Assembly (NCBI GenBank): GCA_037367355.1
Contig: CM074700.1
Location: 3,472,001-3,536,000 of the forward strand
DNA: 64,000 bases
Reading direction: 5' to 3'
From: Neoscytalidium dimidiatum
Taxonomy: Eukaryota > Ascomycota > Dothideomycetes > Botryosphaeriales > Botryosphaeriaceae
The notes beneath the pieces are model-generated. The model saw only the letters and a list, made by a program, of their open reading frames with translations. It searched no databases and was not told where the DNA came from. A program made the translations under genes and the position numbers. Positions 44,768-57,136 of the stretch are shown here, piece after piece. Every line of letters starts with the position of its first letter. The first letter of the stretch is position 1.

Positions 44768-47304
44768 ATGCATCTCTCAAACATGTCTATCTTCACATTC
44801 CATCTCCTCCTCCTCATCGCACCGACAGTTCTGTGCCACTCCCTTTACCCCTCCGCAGTCACCACTCCCCAAGGGACCTACCTCCCCAACACCACCCTCC
44901 CCGGCATCGACCAATTCCTCGGCATCCCCTACGCAGCACCACCCCTCGGCCCCCTCCGCTTCGCCGCTCCGGCCCCCTACACGTCCGGCTCGCCCCACCA
45001 CATCATCAACGCTACCGCCTACGGCCCCGGGTGCCTCCAAGACCCAGCAGCAGCGCGCGCCAACGGCCTGTCAGAAGACTGCCTCACGCTCAACATCTTC
45101 CGGCCGTCGCCTTCCCACCACCATAACCGCCACCACTACCACCACCCCACCCTCCTCCCCGTCCTCTTCTTCATCCACGGCGGCGCCAACTTCGCCGGCC
45201 AGCCCGCCCTCTACAGCGCCCCGCGCCTCGCCCAGCGCGCCCTCGCCACCGCCCAGCCCCTCCTCGTCGTCACCCTCAACTACCGCCTCGGCGCCCTCGG
45301 CTTCCCGGCCGGCGCGCTCTTCGCGCGCGCCGGCCTGCCCAACGCCGGCCTGGAGGACCAGCGCGCCGCGCTGCGCTGGGTCCGCGACAACGCCGCGCGC
45401 TTCGGCGGCGACCCGGCGCGGGTGACGGTCTTCGGGCAGAGCGCGGGGAGCTTCGACGTGTGGATGCAGGCCGCGCGTCAGGGGCGGGAGCAGGGGGAGA
45501 GGCTGTTTCGCGGCGCGATCATGGAGTCCGGTGGCCCGGGCAGTTTGGCGTTGAGGGGCATCGTGCCGGTCGAGGGGGACGGGTATCTGGCGGCGAGTTT
45601 GAGGGCGTTGGGGTGTCCGGCGGCTGGGGACGAGGAGGAGGAGGAGGCGGCGGCGGCGGCAGCGTTGAGTTGTTTGAGGGGGAAGAGCGCGGCCGAGTTG
45701 ACGGCCGTGTGGTTCGATGCGAGTAGTCCGCTGTATGAGACGTTGGATGAGTTCGTGCAGGAGCCGATTGGGTTCGGGGTCGATGGCGTGTGGGTGGATG
45801 GGCGGGACTATTGGGATGGGAAGGTTGCGCAGATTCCGATGGTGAGTGGGGAGTGTGATAGCTTGTGGGAAGGCTGAGGGAGAGTTGGTGTCTAGCCTTT
45901 GGTTGGTGGAGGTCGGGATCGGGTGCAAGTGAAGGTATACTGACTGTGATACAGATCATCGGCGACAACTTGAACGAAGGAAGTCTGTATGGGCTTGTCC
46001 CCACCGGCCTGGCCACCAACGAAACCTACCTGACCGAAGTCGTTGCAAGTGAGTTATTTCATCTTCCCGGCGAAAGTCATGTTTTCTCGTTCCAACATCA
46101 GACTCACCCTCACGAATAGAGAACCTCCGCGCCAGTGACCTCACCCTCGCCGCCCCCGTCGTATCGACTTACTACAACCACACCGCCGCGCAAAACGGGC
46201 GCGGCTACGCCGCCGACCCCACGGCTCCGTCCAGCTACTACATCGGCGAAGCAGTCCTCGGCGACGCCGTGCAAGACATCCCACGGCGCATCAACCTCGG
46301 GCGGCACAGCACAGGCGCCGACGCTCCCAGCAACAGCAACACCACCACCGCGCCCGCAACGACGTGGGGCTACAGGTGGGCGCAGAAGCCCCCTCTTTCA
46401 CTCTTTGACGAGGCATTCTACGGCTTCCCGCCGGACGTGCCGGAGGCGGCTAAAGTCAGGGCGGGAGTCCTGCACGCGGCGGAGCTGGGGTACGTCTTTG
46501 GCGGCGTGCAAGGCTGGCCGGATGCGACGGAGGGCGATAGGAGAGTGGGAACGCTGATACAGGGGATGTGAGTGTTGTTTTTCTGTTTTCCCCTCCTTCC
46601 TCGTTTTAACTTCTGCTCGATATGTTTTTACATTTTTCGGCAGGCGGGTGTCTATAGTCCCGTTGTGCTTGTGCAATGGGCCGGAAGAGTGGGGTGGAGG
46701 GGGAAGAAGGAGGAGGAGAAGGCGGAGCGAGTGGCGTGGAAGCCTGCGGAGCATACTGAGCTGAGACAAGGGAACGCTTGAAACGAACTTACAGAAGTTT
46801 AGCTGACTTTACTTTCTTTTCCCGCTCGCGCAGGTGGATATCGTTCGCGTATCACCTCGATCCGAACTTCCACGGGAGTAAGTGTTTCCCTATTGTCGTC
46901 CCGCCGGGGGGAGTGCCTCCACTGACGCTATCTTGGAAAGTACCGAGCGTACCTTATTGGAAACCTTATCACCCTGAGTCCGCTGCTCTCTTCAATTTCG
47001 AGGACCAGGGACCTACTGCTCCTCGTATGGTTCCTGACGATATGCGCTTGGATAGCTATGTGAGTGATCGTCTTTGCTTGCGCGCTTCCCCTTTGCCATT
47101 GGCGCCAATTAGGCAGTGCCTTCATCTAGACATCTATCCTACTGTAAACATAACGACACTGCATCCACACTATACGCTGACGAGGATATTCTGCCCGAAT
47201 AGAACGCGTATAGAGAAGCAGCTGCCAAAGCTGGATTACCGCCGCTGCCGGAGATCAAGGCGCAAAGAGAAGAAGAGAGCAGTAAGACAGTAGCCCGGCT
47301 GTGA
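44768..47304 (+). CDS. Secreted type-B carboxylesterase, copy 2
   Basis: Six exons (44768-45841, 45955-46048, 46120-46567, 46834-46877, 46941-47059, 47203-47304) give 626 aa, with phases agreeing at all five introns. A signal peptide (about 1-23) ends near LCHS. Landmarks: LGIPYAAPPLGPLRF, SEDCLTLNIF, HGGANF (oxyanion), NYRLGALGF, and the nucleophile elbow VFGQSAGS. The catalytic acid lies in DNLNEGSLYG and the His in VLHAAELGYVFGG, so the Ser-Glu-His triad looks complete. After a 266-nt intron a 44-nt exon restores WISFAYHLDPNFHG, a conserved late motif. A His-rich loop (HHHNRHHYHHP, about 117-127) and an acidic/Ala run (EEEEEAAAAAA) are unusual inserts. Extracellular ester hydrolysis is likely; the substrate is unknown. 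Confidence 0.88.
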
Positions 47305-48985
47305 ATGATTATCAGGCGGTAAGGACATGTCGGTATGATGGAGCCGGGCTGTCAGAATGATAAGGATAACTTCGGTCTCCTCCATATCTCCTCCGAGTCC
47401 TTACTGCGGGGGGCAAGATAGTGTAAAGTGATGAGCGATACTCCATACCATTTCCACCGCCTGGGCATGCTCGTGCACTTCCCCGGTGATGAGGTATTGC
47501 GGCATTCCTCAGGGGCGTTTTGGCATATTCTGGAACGCGCCCACAGTGACATGCACACGGACTGTCTCTCAAGCTCCACTCGTTCTGGAAAGCTGTGCTG
47601 TGTGTTGGTGCACGCAAAGTTCGCCTCGTGCGAGCCCTCTACCGGCCCAAACCGGTCCCTGGCGGTGTAAACCTCGACTATCCGCAACACACCGCACTGC
47701 GGCTGCGACCGAGCTTCTAGAAACAGGGAACAAAAGCCACTACTGCTCTCCTGTCTCTGGATATCTGAACGCAGGGTCTCGAGCCCCGCCGTCTTACTCA
47801 CCGACAACGATCAAAGAAGCACACGGACACAATGAATACGATAGTGAAAACGTGGGTCCCGATAGCAAGTATCCCCCCGTAAACCGCTTTAGGTCGGACG
47901 CGAGACGAGGAAAAGATTCCGCTGCGATTGTTGGCTTACGGAACGGCGGCGCTACATTCAGGTCCGGAGACGGATGTTTTTGTCGCATTCTTTTTTACTT
48001 TCCTTTTTCCATTTCCGGACAGCTCGGATTTAAGCTTTGCGGCCGCAGCGTGATCGCGTCATCGTCGTATCGCACTAGGCTGCAGCACACAACAAGTATC
48101 TCGACTGATCGGAAGCGGGCGGAAGGAAACTTAGCGACGCGCTGGGGGGTGGGACGGCGGAATTATGCGATAACCACGTGTTCGCGAGTTGTCGGACTCC
48201 GGAATGCACGAAATCGCCGGTTGAGAGTAATGTGGGGAGCGTGGCGGAGCTTCTCTACGTCCGCCTGGGGAGGTTTTGAGGAGGGCGCAGAGTAAACCTT
48301 TTTTTCTTTTCCGAGGTATTCTGTTGAGATGTTTCGGATGCGTCACAGTGTCCGGTTGTGAGGCAACTGGGCAGTATTGGCAGGCTCCATTGGCATTTAG
48401 AGACCTCACCTCAAAGATACGGCCGGAAACGCCCCGACTATACTGCTGCCTTCCGTGCTCTCATCGTTCGGCACGACTATGGATGTATCGATGTCTTTTT
48501 GGTGTTGTGTCAGGGCTTCCGCAATGATCCGCAAACTCACTGCTCGATAAGCATAACATTTCCATCTGGAAAATATCACAATGATCCCAAGGAGAAAGAA
48601 GCAGTATACCCGAGATATTCTAAGTCTTCGTCTATTATTCATAGCAAAAATATGCTTCGTGCGACTACACGCAAGATCTCTAGTAATAATTTTTGGTTGC
48701 CCAAACAATAAACCAACCGCAAAATGTAAGCGGCTACGTCTTTCGCTGTATATGCAGAGAAAAGTCGAATCCCTTACATATCCAAAACATTCTATAATTA
48801 TATGCGTGAAAGGGAAGAGGGGTCCAGGAGCAAACACAAATACCGCCGCTTCAGCAAGCCTGTGTCAGAGCGGAACAACCTCCCAGTAGAAAAAGAAAAA
48901 AAAAAAAAACCGGCCACAGGGGGTAGGACTACATGAGACGATGCCTAGCCTTGTCTCCCCCGTAACGAAAACTTCCATTCATCAT
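47305..48985. other. Convergent intergenic region
   Basis: 1.68 kb between the esterase and ABC transporter 3' ends. A 269-codon frame (47486-48295, plus strand) has no recognisable domain and biased noise-like composition, so it was not called. A poly-A stretch lies at about 48889-48909. Confidence 0.5.
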
Positions 48986-51900
48986 CTATTCAGCCTTCTT
49001 CGTCTGCTTCGTCCTCAGCTTCATCAGCAGGTACACCAGCCCGTAACTGCTGATCGCAAAGATGACCACGATCGCGGCGTCGCGCCAGCCGTAGTAGTAA
49101 TCCTTGATGTTGATTGTGTTCAGGTAATCGGAGCCGGTGCGGTATTGGCAGACGCGACAGCCGGCCGTGGCATCCGGGTTAATGAGGTTGGACGCGGCTC
49201 CCATGCCCTGCTGGTAGGCGGTCAAGTACTCGCGACAGGTCTGGTTGGCTGGCGGATCGAAGACAGCGAACTCGTGGTTTGAGCACTTGACGTCCGCTGT
49301 CCAGGTCGTGAATGTTAGGAGAGAGCCCATCAGGTAGTTGAACGGGTTGAGCCAGTAGATCCTATTCAGCGTTAGTGAGGGGGCTGTTACGGACTGCATG
49401 CGAAGAGGGGAGAAGGGCCTTACCAATAGCGCCAGAACTCCTGGATCTGGCTGTACGGCACGAGAACACCACAGAAAGAAACGAGGGTTCCGAGAACGAT
49501 GGGGTTTGCCAGGGCGGCGAAGACAGCGTTGGGTGCGTAGGCTGCGATCATCTGGCCGATGCCGGTGTATACAAACTCATACATCAACTGTGACAGGGTT
49601 AGCATCAACTCATGACAAGTAAACTTGTGAATGCTGGCCGAACTTACCATGACGAAGAACGTACTGCCAGCATACTTGGCCGAGTCGGGGAATCCGCAAG
49701 TGTAGTACCAGCACACATAGTACAGCACGCCGCAAATAACCAGGTAAGGAATCTCGGAGAGGATAAGGCCGGTCACGAAGGGCGCCCAATGGTACATCTT
49801 GCTCTTCTTCTCACGCGTCTCGTAGATATCGCGACGTTCGATGAACAGAGGCTGTAGCTGAGCGATAACACCAGGCGCGACGAAGATGAAATTGAAGACA
49901 GTGAAGAGCTTAAGTTGCAGGTCGCCTACGCTGTCACCGATCATCCAGAAGGAGAAACCATTGAAAAGTGCCGAACCGATGTGCAGCATGAACTTATTGT
50001 TGATGTAGTCTGTGTTGCGGTACAGCGACAAGTTCATCCGGTGCGTCACCAGCTTAACCTGCTCCCACATGGGCGATGCGAATTCGTGTCCATCATCAAC
50101 GGTTCCTGGAGGCTTGGAGGCTGCCTCGGCGATCATAGCGTCCAACTCTTTGGTAACCTTCTCATGTTCGGGCGACTCGAGCCAGACCTGGTTCCAGTCG
50201 CGGCCTTGGGAAAGGGAGCCGGAAACGACGTCGATCATGTGCTCAGCAGGGTTGGCATCGCGAGGGCAGGGAGCGCCGTAACGGCCGAAGTATTCTTTGA
50301 TTGTTGCAGCATTGTCACCGATTTCGCCGAAGTAGACCGTCTTGCCGCCCTTGGCCAAAAGGAGAAGCGTGTCGAACTGGGCGAACAGTTGGGCGGACGG
50401 TTGGTGGATAGTGACCAAGACAGCCTGGCCAACCTCAGCCAATTTGCGTAGGAAGCGAACCGTATTATAAGCAGCTTGACCATCAAGACCGGATGTAGGT
50501 TCGTCAAGGAAGATAAGAATACTAGGCTTAGAAACAAGTTCAACGCCGATGGTAAGACGTTTGCGCTGCTCGACAGACAACCCAGCTCCCGGGCGTCCAA
50601 TAAGAGTATGCTCTAGGTCGTGGAGCTCCAGTAGATCGATAATAGTGTCGACGTACTTGAGCTTCTCCTCACGAGGAGTGTCGCGAGACTGACGAAGAAG
50701 TGCCGAGAACTCAAGGGCTTCACGGACGGTTGCGAGCGATTCGTGAACATCGAGCTGCTCTACGTAACCGGCAGAGCGTTGGAAAGAGACAGGGAGAGGA
50801 CGGCCATCGACCATAATCGAACCGTGAATGGTACCGTCCGTCTTGCGCTGGGCGAGGACATCAAGTAGGGTGGTCTTGCCAGCACCGGAGGAACCCATAA
50901 GCGCTCCCAACATGCCAGGCTTGACGTAACCTTGGACATTGTCCAGAAGAACACGATCGCCGGAGGGAGTCTTGACGGTGTAGGTCAAATTCTTCCAGGT
51001 GAAGACACTAGTGTTACGGATCAGCTGGTTGTTGAGGGTCTCGTCCGAGGTGTCCGAAGTAGACTGGCCGCGGGGCTTTTCAGTGGGTTGCGATTCTTCG
51101 TCCCTCGGCTGGAGGTGCTTGACCAGGTGCTGCTGCTCACGCGGGATGAGAAGGCTGCGGCCGCCTTCGCCCATTTGCTTCCACCTAGTAGTGAAGTAGA
51201 TGGTAAGACCGGCGTAGAGAACCCACCAAGCCCAGGTGATGCCGAAATTTCGCCAGACATGGCTGTGGCTGTAAGACAAAGAGTCAAGATACTGGTCGCC
51301 AGTAACGCTGGTAGCACCGACTGAAGCACCACCGACGCCAGCGCAAGCCTGACCGCCTGTGCCTTCACCATAACCAGGTCCACTTGGAATAATGTTAACA
51401 CCAACGCAAGGAATGTTTTGGCCGTGGAACTCGTTGGCGAGCAAGGCTTCGAAACCGTACGCGAGAGGGTCAATCCAGAAGATCCAGACGAACCACGGGT
51501 GCATATTAGGCTTGATAATCATGTAGCCGGTGTACATAATTAACGCGGAGACGAGGAATCCAGAGACCTTGGAGGCGGCATCGAAGTTGGGAAACGCCGC
51601 ACCGCACAAACGGAACAACGCAGTCATGGCCATAGTGACAGCGAAGTTTAGGACCCAGAAAGTAAAGAATGCCCCAGCAGTGGACTTCAAGCCGACCATA
51701 AAGTAAACAACGATACCGAAATGTGTAATCTGGAATAGCAAGACCGGTATGTCGGCGGCGATCTGCGCGATACAGAAAGCAGCCGGGTGGTACAAGGCAA
51801 ACGAGCGATGCTTGGCCAAGACGGGTCTGCCGGTGAAGGAATCCGTGACTTCCGACATTGCAAGTAGCGAGTTGTACAGGAGAGCGAAGAACAGAGCACC

Positions 51901-53418
51901 ACCCTTGGTAAATAGGCCAGCCGAGGTGGCGGGGGCGTTGTAGAAGAGAGAACCGGCGATAAGGGCCTGGACGAGCGTCGAGGCCTGCTTCAGGATGAAA
52001 GTTGCTTTGTCACCCCACAAGATCTGGTACTGGCGGATGACACAGGCCTTAACCTGAGTGACAAAGCTTGTCGTCAACGGTGAGCTCTTCGAAAGGCTCT
52101 TGTGTTTGTCCCTTTGAGTCATCTCGATGAAGTCCGCGGTGTTTCGTTTGGCTTCCTCGGTTTCCGGGTAGTTATATTCGGCAATCATCTTGGGCTTGAT
52201 GGGTGATCGGTCGTAAGCAGCCTTAACCTCGTCGGCATTGCGTGGAAACTTATTCTCGAAGCCGGGGGCTATCTGACGCTCCGTGGGAACAGTCACACCA
52301 GTCAGAAAATCAGCCTGGTTGGCGGAGGGGTCGCACACAAAGCCAAGTTCTTCCATAAAAGGAACGGCCTGCTTCTGAGGACCGTAGTAGATTTGCTTGC
52401 CCTCGTCCAGGATCAGAACCTTGTCGAAGAGGTTGTAAATACCGTTGCCGGCTTGGTACAGCGTAACGATGGTGGTGAGCCCAAGAATGTCGGTCATGGC
52501 ACGCATGGCCTTAGTCCATTCGAGGGCGGTGCTAGCGTCAAGACCACGGGTAGAATTGTCCCAGCAGAAAAGGCTGCCACGGGTCGCTAGAACCTCGATA
52601 ATAGAGACACGCTTTCTCTCACCGCCGGAGACACCACGAACGAACTCGTTTCCGACCTTCGTCTCGTGGGTATGAGAGATGCCCATAGACTTGAGAAGGA
52701 AGTCCCGATTAAGCCGGGCATACTCCTCGGGAGTCTTGGTCTCAGGAGGCAGATGAAAAGGAACTTTCATACGGGTAGCAAAGTCGATCGTCTGGGCGAC
52801 GGTAAGCGTAGGGAAGAAGATTTCCTCCTCGGTATTCATAACGATTTGGCCGCGGTACTTCTTTGCCTCCTGATAATCCATACTTCCGAACTTAACATCG
52901 CCGGTGACCTCTGCATATCCGAGGCGGCGATTCGATAGCATGCTCAACAAAGTCGTGCATCCAGCGCCAGGGCGGCCGAGAACAAGGAGCATTTCCCCTG
53001 GTTTAACGCAACCATGCGAGCTGTCGATAATGGTCTTCATGGGCACATTCTTGTCGTTCTTGCCGAAGGGGTTGAATTGGGATAGGACGTTCTCGTTGAA
53101 GGTAGCGTCGCTGCTTATTCCCTTGACTGTCAGGTTCTGCCAGGTCACACCCAGCTTCCTCAGCTTTCCACCGTCCGCTTCGTCACGTTGTCTGATGCCC
53201 TCAACTTCGTCGTGCAGGTGCCACTTGGAATGGTCATCGTGGCCCTTTTCCATAGATTTCTCATCGGCATCCTCAGAGCCAAAACGCTCGCTCCTTGAAT
53301 CGTCGTCGATGTCTCGCATTTGTTGCGATCGGTGAGATTTTCCTGATAGTGTGCGCACTATCTCCTCGCCGATACCGGCAGGGTAAGATCCCACCGAGTG
53401 AGGTTGGTCGTGAACCAT
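48986..53418 (-). CDS. PDR-type ABC-G multidrug transporter (AtrB/CDR-like)
   Basis: Three exons (53418-49648, 49587-49424, 49361-48986) give 1436 aa, the normal full length for (NBD-TMD)x2 PDR pumps. NBD1 has the degenerate Walker [10 protein letters not shown] (about 148-156) and signature [10 protein letters not shown] (about 263). NBD2 has GSSGAGKTT (about 841-849), the degenerate signature [15 protein letters not shown] and [10 protein letters not shown]. This asymmetric arrangement (Cys for Lys in the first Walker A) is typical of PDR proteins. Each TMD has about six helices and a PDR_CDR block (GPGYGEG...C) after TMD1. The protein exports toxic compounds, such as plant or antifungal agents, across the plasma membrane using ATP. 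Promoter sequence lies to the right of 53418 and contains CGG-type inverted repeats. Confidence 0.95.
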
Positions 53419-54709
53419 GTTGAGAGGCTGCCTTTAAGAGGCAGGGGTCGGCGGTTGGAGAGAAGCAGGAAAAAAGGGCTCTGGGATTAATGCGAGTTGG
53501 AAGGGAACATTAAATTAAGCAGCGGCCTATGAGGCTAAGCCGGTGAGGCTGAGGAAAAGAAGGTATAACAATGGTGAGAAAACAGGAAGAAGGTGGGGGT
53601 AAGTGTTGAAATACCTGGTGTTAGTACCCTGAGACCCCGGTCAAGGGACGGAGCTTCCCAGATATCCGGAAGCAATAGCCCTCGTCCGAAGGCAGCCAAG
53701 TGGAATCGGAGCAAAAAGAAGCCGCTTTTAGTCAGGACGGGGTACCAACGGCTACGATATCGCATCTTTTTCTGAAATGGCGAGCCCGAGCATGGGTGGC
53801 CAGGCCTCCGGTACCAGTCAGACTGGCGGCGGAGCTCGGGAATTTGGCCCCGTGCGCACCTCCGCTCTAATGCGAGCGAATGAAGGCCCGACCAAATGCA
53901 TTCAGCACGCGTCTCGGCCGATGTAGCGGAAGGCGTTGCAGATGGAGCAAGATATCTAGGTCGGGTAGGTCCGTTCCAGCGGGTTGGAGTGTCAACATGC
54001 CCTCAGCTTCTGTTCCAGACCTCCCTCGAGACTCTATCAACTTAAAGGCCTTAACTGGTGATAAGGCAGTAGCTCGTGATAAGGCAGACAGCTTCGACCA
54101 GGCCAGAGTTTCCAGATGCCCATCGATCCTTATCTCAACATTGCGCAGCCTTAAGCCTAGGTCTCTGGCGATTGCGATTCTGAATGGTAAGGACTGCCAT
54201 ATTTCGACAGGATCGAGGAGAGGCGCAAGCACAGCAGTCGGATTGGTGGATAGGACACGTAGTCCGGAGATCATGAAGAAGCACGCCCTCGGACTCGGCT
54301 TTAAGACGAGTACTGATGGAAACCCGAGGGTCAAAAGGCAATTTTTTCGATGCTGGAGGGGCTGCGATTGTTGCGTGTTGTCCGTAAAGGGAGATGCCGG
54401 TGGTTCGGACAACTCAAATGACCGACTCACTCCGGAAAGGCACGCTTGGGGCCGGCCAAGGCCGCTTTGTCCGCTTGGCGGAGTGAGCGTACGGGTGTCA
54501 CAGGGAATCACCGCAAACTGCCGGTTCACAGCCTTCGTGGATCCCGGAAACCACAGGCGTAGCGGAAGCTTCGCAGGCGGGATTTGCGTGCGCCCAGCGC
54601 GGTCTGACGTGTTGGCACCACGGATTCGGTCGCTTTCATGCAGCTGAAACGACCCGACTGAGTGGGCTCAGAGATACGATTACCTTGATGGTTAACAGGC
54701 CACTCTTAA
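53419..54709 (-). promoter_or_regulatory. Long upstream region of the ABC transporter
   Basis: 1.29 kb separate the pump's start from the nucleoside hydrolase stop. It contains a 9-bp inverted repeat, CTCACTCCG (54426-54434) and CGGAGTGAG (54479-54487), with TCCGCTTGGCGGA inside the right arm. A direct repeat of GTGATAAGGCAG lies at about 54058-54091. Frames of more than 200 codons overlap on both strands here but have no recognisable domain. Confidence 0.4.
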
Positions 54710-55894
54710 CTAAGCCGCCCGCTCGGCGCCGTCAAGGAAGAGGCGGTCCAGCTCCCGAGCGGCGGTCTCGTTGTCCACCTTCAACTGTAGCCAATGCTGG
54801 TCCGTGACCGTCCCATCGTACACCCAGACGTTGCTCCCGTTCGGATGCACGTAATTATACCCGAGATCGTTCCCATACTCGAAGAGGTCGCCCAGCCCCT
54901 GACAAGCATAGAGGACGGTAAGAGGATCCCAGCTGAATCGCGACTTGTTGTAGCCGGTGTACCAGCGATAGGCTGCAGCGACAGGGTCGTCGACCGGGCC
55001 CTGGATAGTCAAGGGCGCACCGGAAGTCACGTTCCCGCCCAGTTCACTTCCTGCGGATTGCATCAGTCATGCATATAATGAGCTGACTGTGGCAGTGGTC
55101 GCCTACCTGAAAAGGTGATCCTCCCCGGCCAGTTGTTCACTACATGAGCCGTCAACGAGCTGTTTGAACCCTGTCCACACTTCCAGTCAGCCCCGGAGGC
55201 GCAAGCATGCGGACGGGGGCCGGCCTTACCCAGAAGTTGTACTCGTAGCCGGACGGGTAACCGCCGCCCATAACAACGAGCTCGGAAACTTTTCTGAGTA
55301 CAAGATCCTTCCCGGAGCTGTTAGAATAGGTGTCGGCGGTGGAGTTCAGAAGCGCGGAGAGCTATCACAAGACGTCAGCAGGCCGTCCCGCTTCGGGAGA
55401 CATCCACTTCAACCTACGTTGTCGAAGAAGCCGATTGAGGCAATCGTCACGCTCCCGTCATCCTGTTCGGCGAGGATCTTCCTGTACAAGACAACGGGAT
55501 CCCAGGCACGGTTGGCGTCACCCCATGGCAACGAACCGTTCGACCAATGGTAGGCAACCTTGGAAGCATATTCCCCCAGCTCGTAATAGAAGTCGTCGAA
55601 AAAAGAGTCATTGGTGAGGGGCCCGACAACACCAATTGGAAGTTCAGGATGGCCGTAGTGGGCGGCGATGGCTGAGGCAGCCAGGACAGAGTAAGAGGAG
55701 GGATAGTTCACGTTGATTGCAAGAAGATTCACGCTGTCGGAGGTCGCTGCTAGGAGAAGCGCACCGGCATCGTCGACATCGGAGAAGAGGTCGGTGTCGA
55801 CGATAAGGTTCTTCTTGGCTGCCACCGCAGAGGACAATGACAGAGCTTCCAGAGCCAGACGGAGCAGGCGGCGAGGCGACAAATAGCGTTGCAT
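54710..55894 (-). CDS. Secreted inosine-uridine preferring nucleoside hydrolase
   Basis: Four exons (55894-55418, 55361-55230, 55170-55107, 55050-54710) give 337 aa with matching phases. After a likely signal peptide (MQRYLSPRRLLRLALEALSL to AVAA) comes the calcium-binding DTDLFSDVDDAGAL motif (33-46) of the IU_nuc_hydro family. Later come VMGGGYPSG and the Asp of RFSWDPLTVLYAC. The enzyme cleaves the N-glycosidic bond of nucleosides to base and ribose. A secreted form suggests nucleoside scavenging outside the cell or in the wall. Several predicted N-glycosylation sites (NGS, NSS, NVT, NDS) fit secretion. The frame stays open upstream to about 56368, but the start chosen gives the best signal peptide. 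Confidence 0.87.
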
Positions 55895-56029
55895 CTCCAG
55901 AACGACGGGTTGCAGGGCTGCGGCAGCAAAGTTGGGGAGGTGCAGGAGGTGAGCCGCAAACATTTTCCGGAGCCATGGCGAACGCACTGCTACACGTATC
56001 GGAGCGCAGATGCTGACTCGTGGCAGAGA

Positions 56030-56100
56030 GCGAACGAGAGCGCAAGAGTGGGAGCAAGAGTGGGAGCGGGGAGCGAGAGTGGTAGCGGGAGCGCGAGACG
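56030..56100 (+). repeat. Degenerate purine-rich tandem repeat
   Basis: Repeated GAGTGGGAGC/GAGCGAGAG-like units of about 10-12 bp, directly upstream of the nucleoside hydrolase start. It is pyrimidine-rich on that gene's sense strand, so it may be a leader or promoter CT-tract. Confidence 0.5.
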
Positions 56101-57054
56101 CGTCTTTGCGCGCTGCCGAGGCAGAAGGGAGGAGACGAGAAAAGACGGAAGGCGTGGGTGCCTGGGCGCCTTGATGCCTTGATGCCTTGGTGCCTGGCTG
56201 CACGACACGACTGCGGCTGCCGGTGATGTCACTCACCTGAGTCTTAGGTCGCTTCAGGAACTCGCGAACGGCCGGAGGTTCGGCCACACATTCCACTCCG
56301 CCCCGCCCCCGCCGGATCTCTTTTAGCCTGGAGCCGATGCCGAGGGAGACTCTCTCCGCCAGCTCCAAGACACTCCCGCCCTCTCAGCGTCGTCGCCGCT
56401 TTCTCCTTATCTCCGCCCTACTCTCCTCTCCGCTGCTCTTCTCCAATCTCCCAACAACGCCTCTGTCTGCGTCCTGCTCCTGTGACGTCAGCACCCGTCC
56501 TGAGCTCCCTCTCTCGGCTTTTGACTTCCGTATACCGCATGGCCCGCGTCAAGCTACTGGAACGAGCGACAGGCGGGAAACCGAGGCCGCCCCTGACTCT
56601 TTTTTTTTTTTTTTGGATCCTAATCAGTAAATCGCCTGCATCGGAATCTCCCTCTTTCAAGACGCCCGCCAGTCTTTGACGAGCAGCAGCAGCTTAATGG
56701 AACCCCGCACTGTGGGCGTTTCTTGCCTTGGCAGCATGCCCGCGCTGCCACAGGCCTGACCGTGCAGACAGCTTGGCATAACCGTCTGCATGAGCTCGGC
56801 CAAATGACTGCTGACAACTCCACCGTGCGATGTTTAGTCAACCACAATCCCTCCATCCGAGGAGCCCGTGCCATTCAGTAGGGAGCCTAAACACAGTCTT
56901 GGTAAGCGGCCTATCTCCCGTCTGACATGTTCCAGCTCGGCGGCAGCCCTGAAACTGCTTTAGCGTCCTTGTTAGTTGAATGGAGCCACCGATTTTGCGC
57001 AGTGTCGACGTCAGGCCATGTTTTGGCGGGGTAGCTTCTAGCTCCCCGCCCTAG

Positions 57055-57065
57055 CTTTAAATACC
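57055..57065 (+). promoter_or_regulatory. TATA-like box of the alcohol dehydrogenase
   Basis: CTTTAAATACC lies about 75 bp before the ATG at 57137. Confidence 0.45.
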
Positions 57066-57136
57066 TTCAGTTTTCAACTGGTCGCTCTGCATCATCCCAT
57101 TCTGCATTCCAGCTGCCCTTAAACAAAGTCGCAACC

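Larger units (their letters stand above)
55895..57136. promoter_or_regulatory. Divergent region between nucleoside hydrolase and alcohol dehydrogenase
   Basis: 1.24 kb between start codons. It holds a purine-rich degenerate tandem repeat (56030-56100), a short TTGATGCC repeat (56166-56190), a poly-T run (56600-56615) and, close to the dehydrogenase, CTTTAAATACC (about 57055-57065). No coding region was recognised. Confidence 0.45.

Noticed and set aside
47486..48295. 269-codon plus-strand frame between esterase 2 and the ABC transporter
   Set aside because: Composition is noise-like with many Cys/Arg/Ser and no conserved motif.
53867..54647. Overlapping frames of 220 and 255 codons on both strands upstream of the ABC transporter
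   Set aside because: Neither shows a domain, signal peptide or intron structure; opposite-strand openness suggests chance in promoter DNA.
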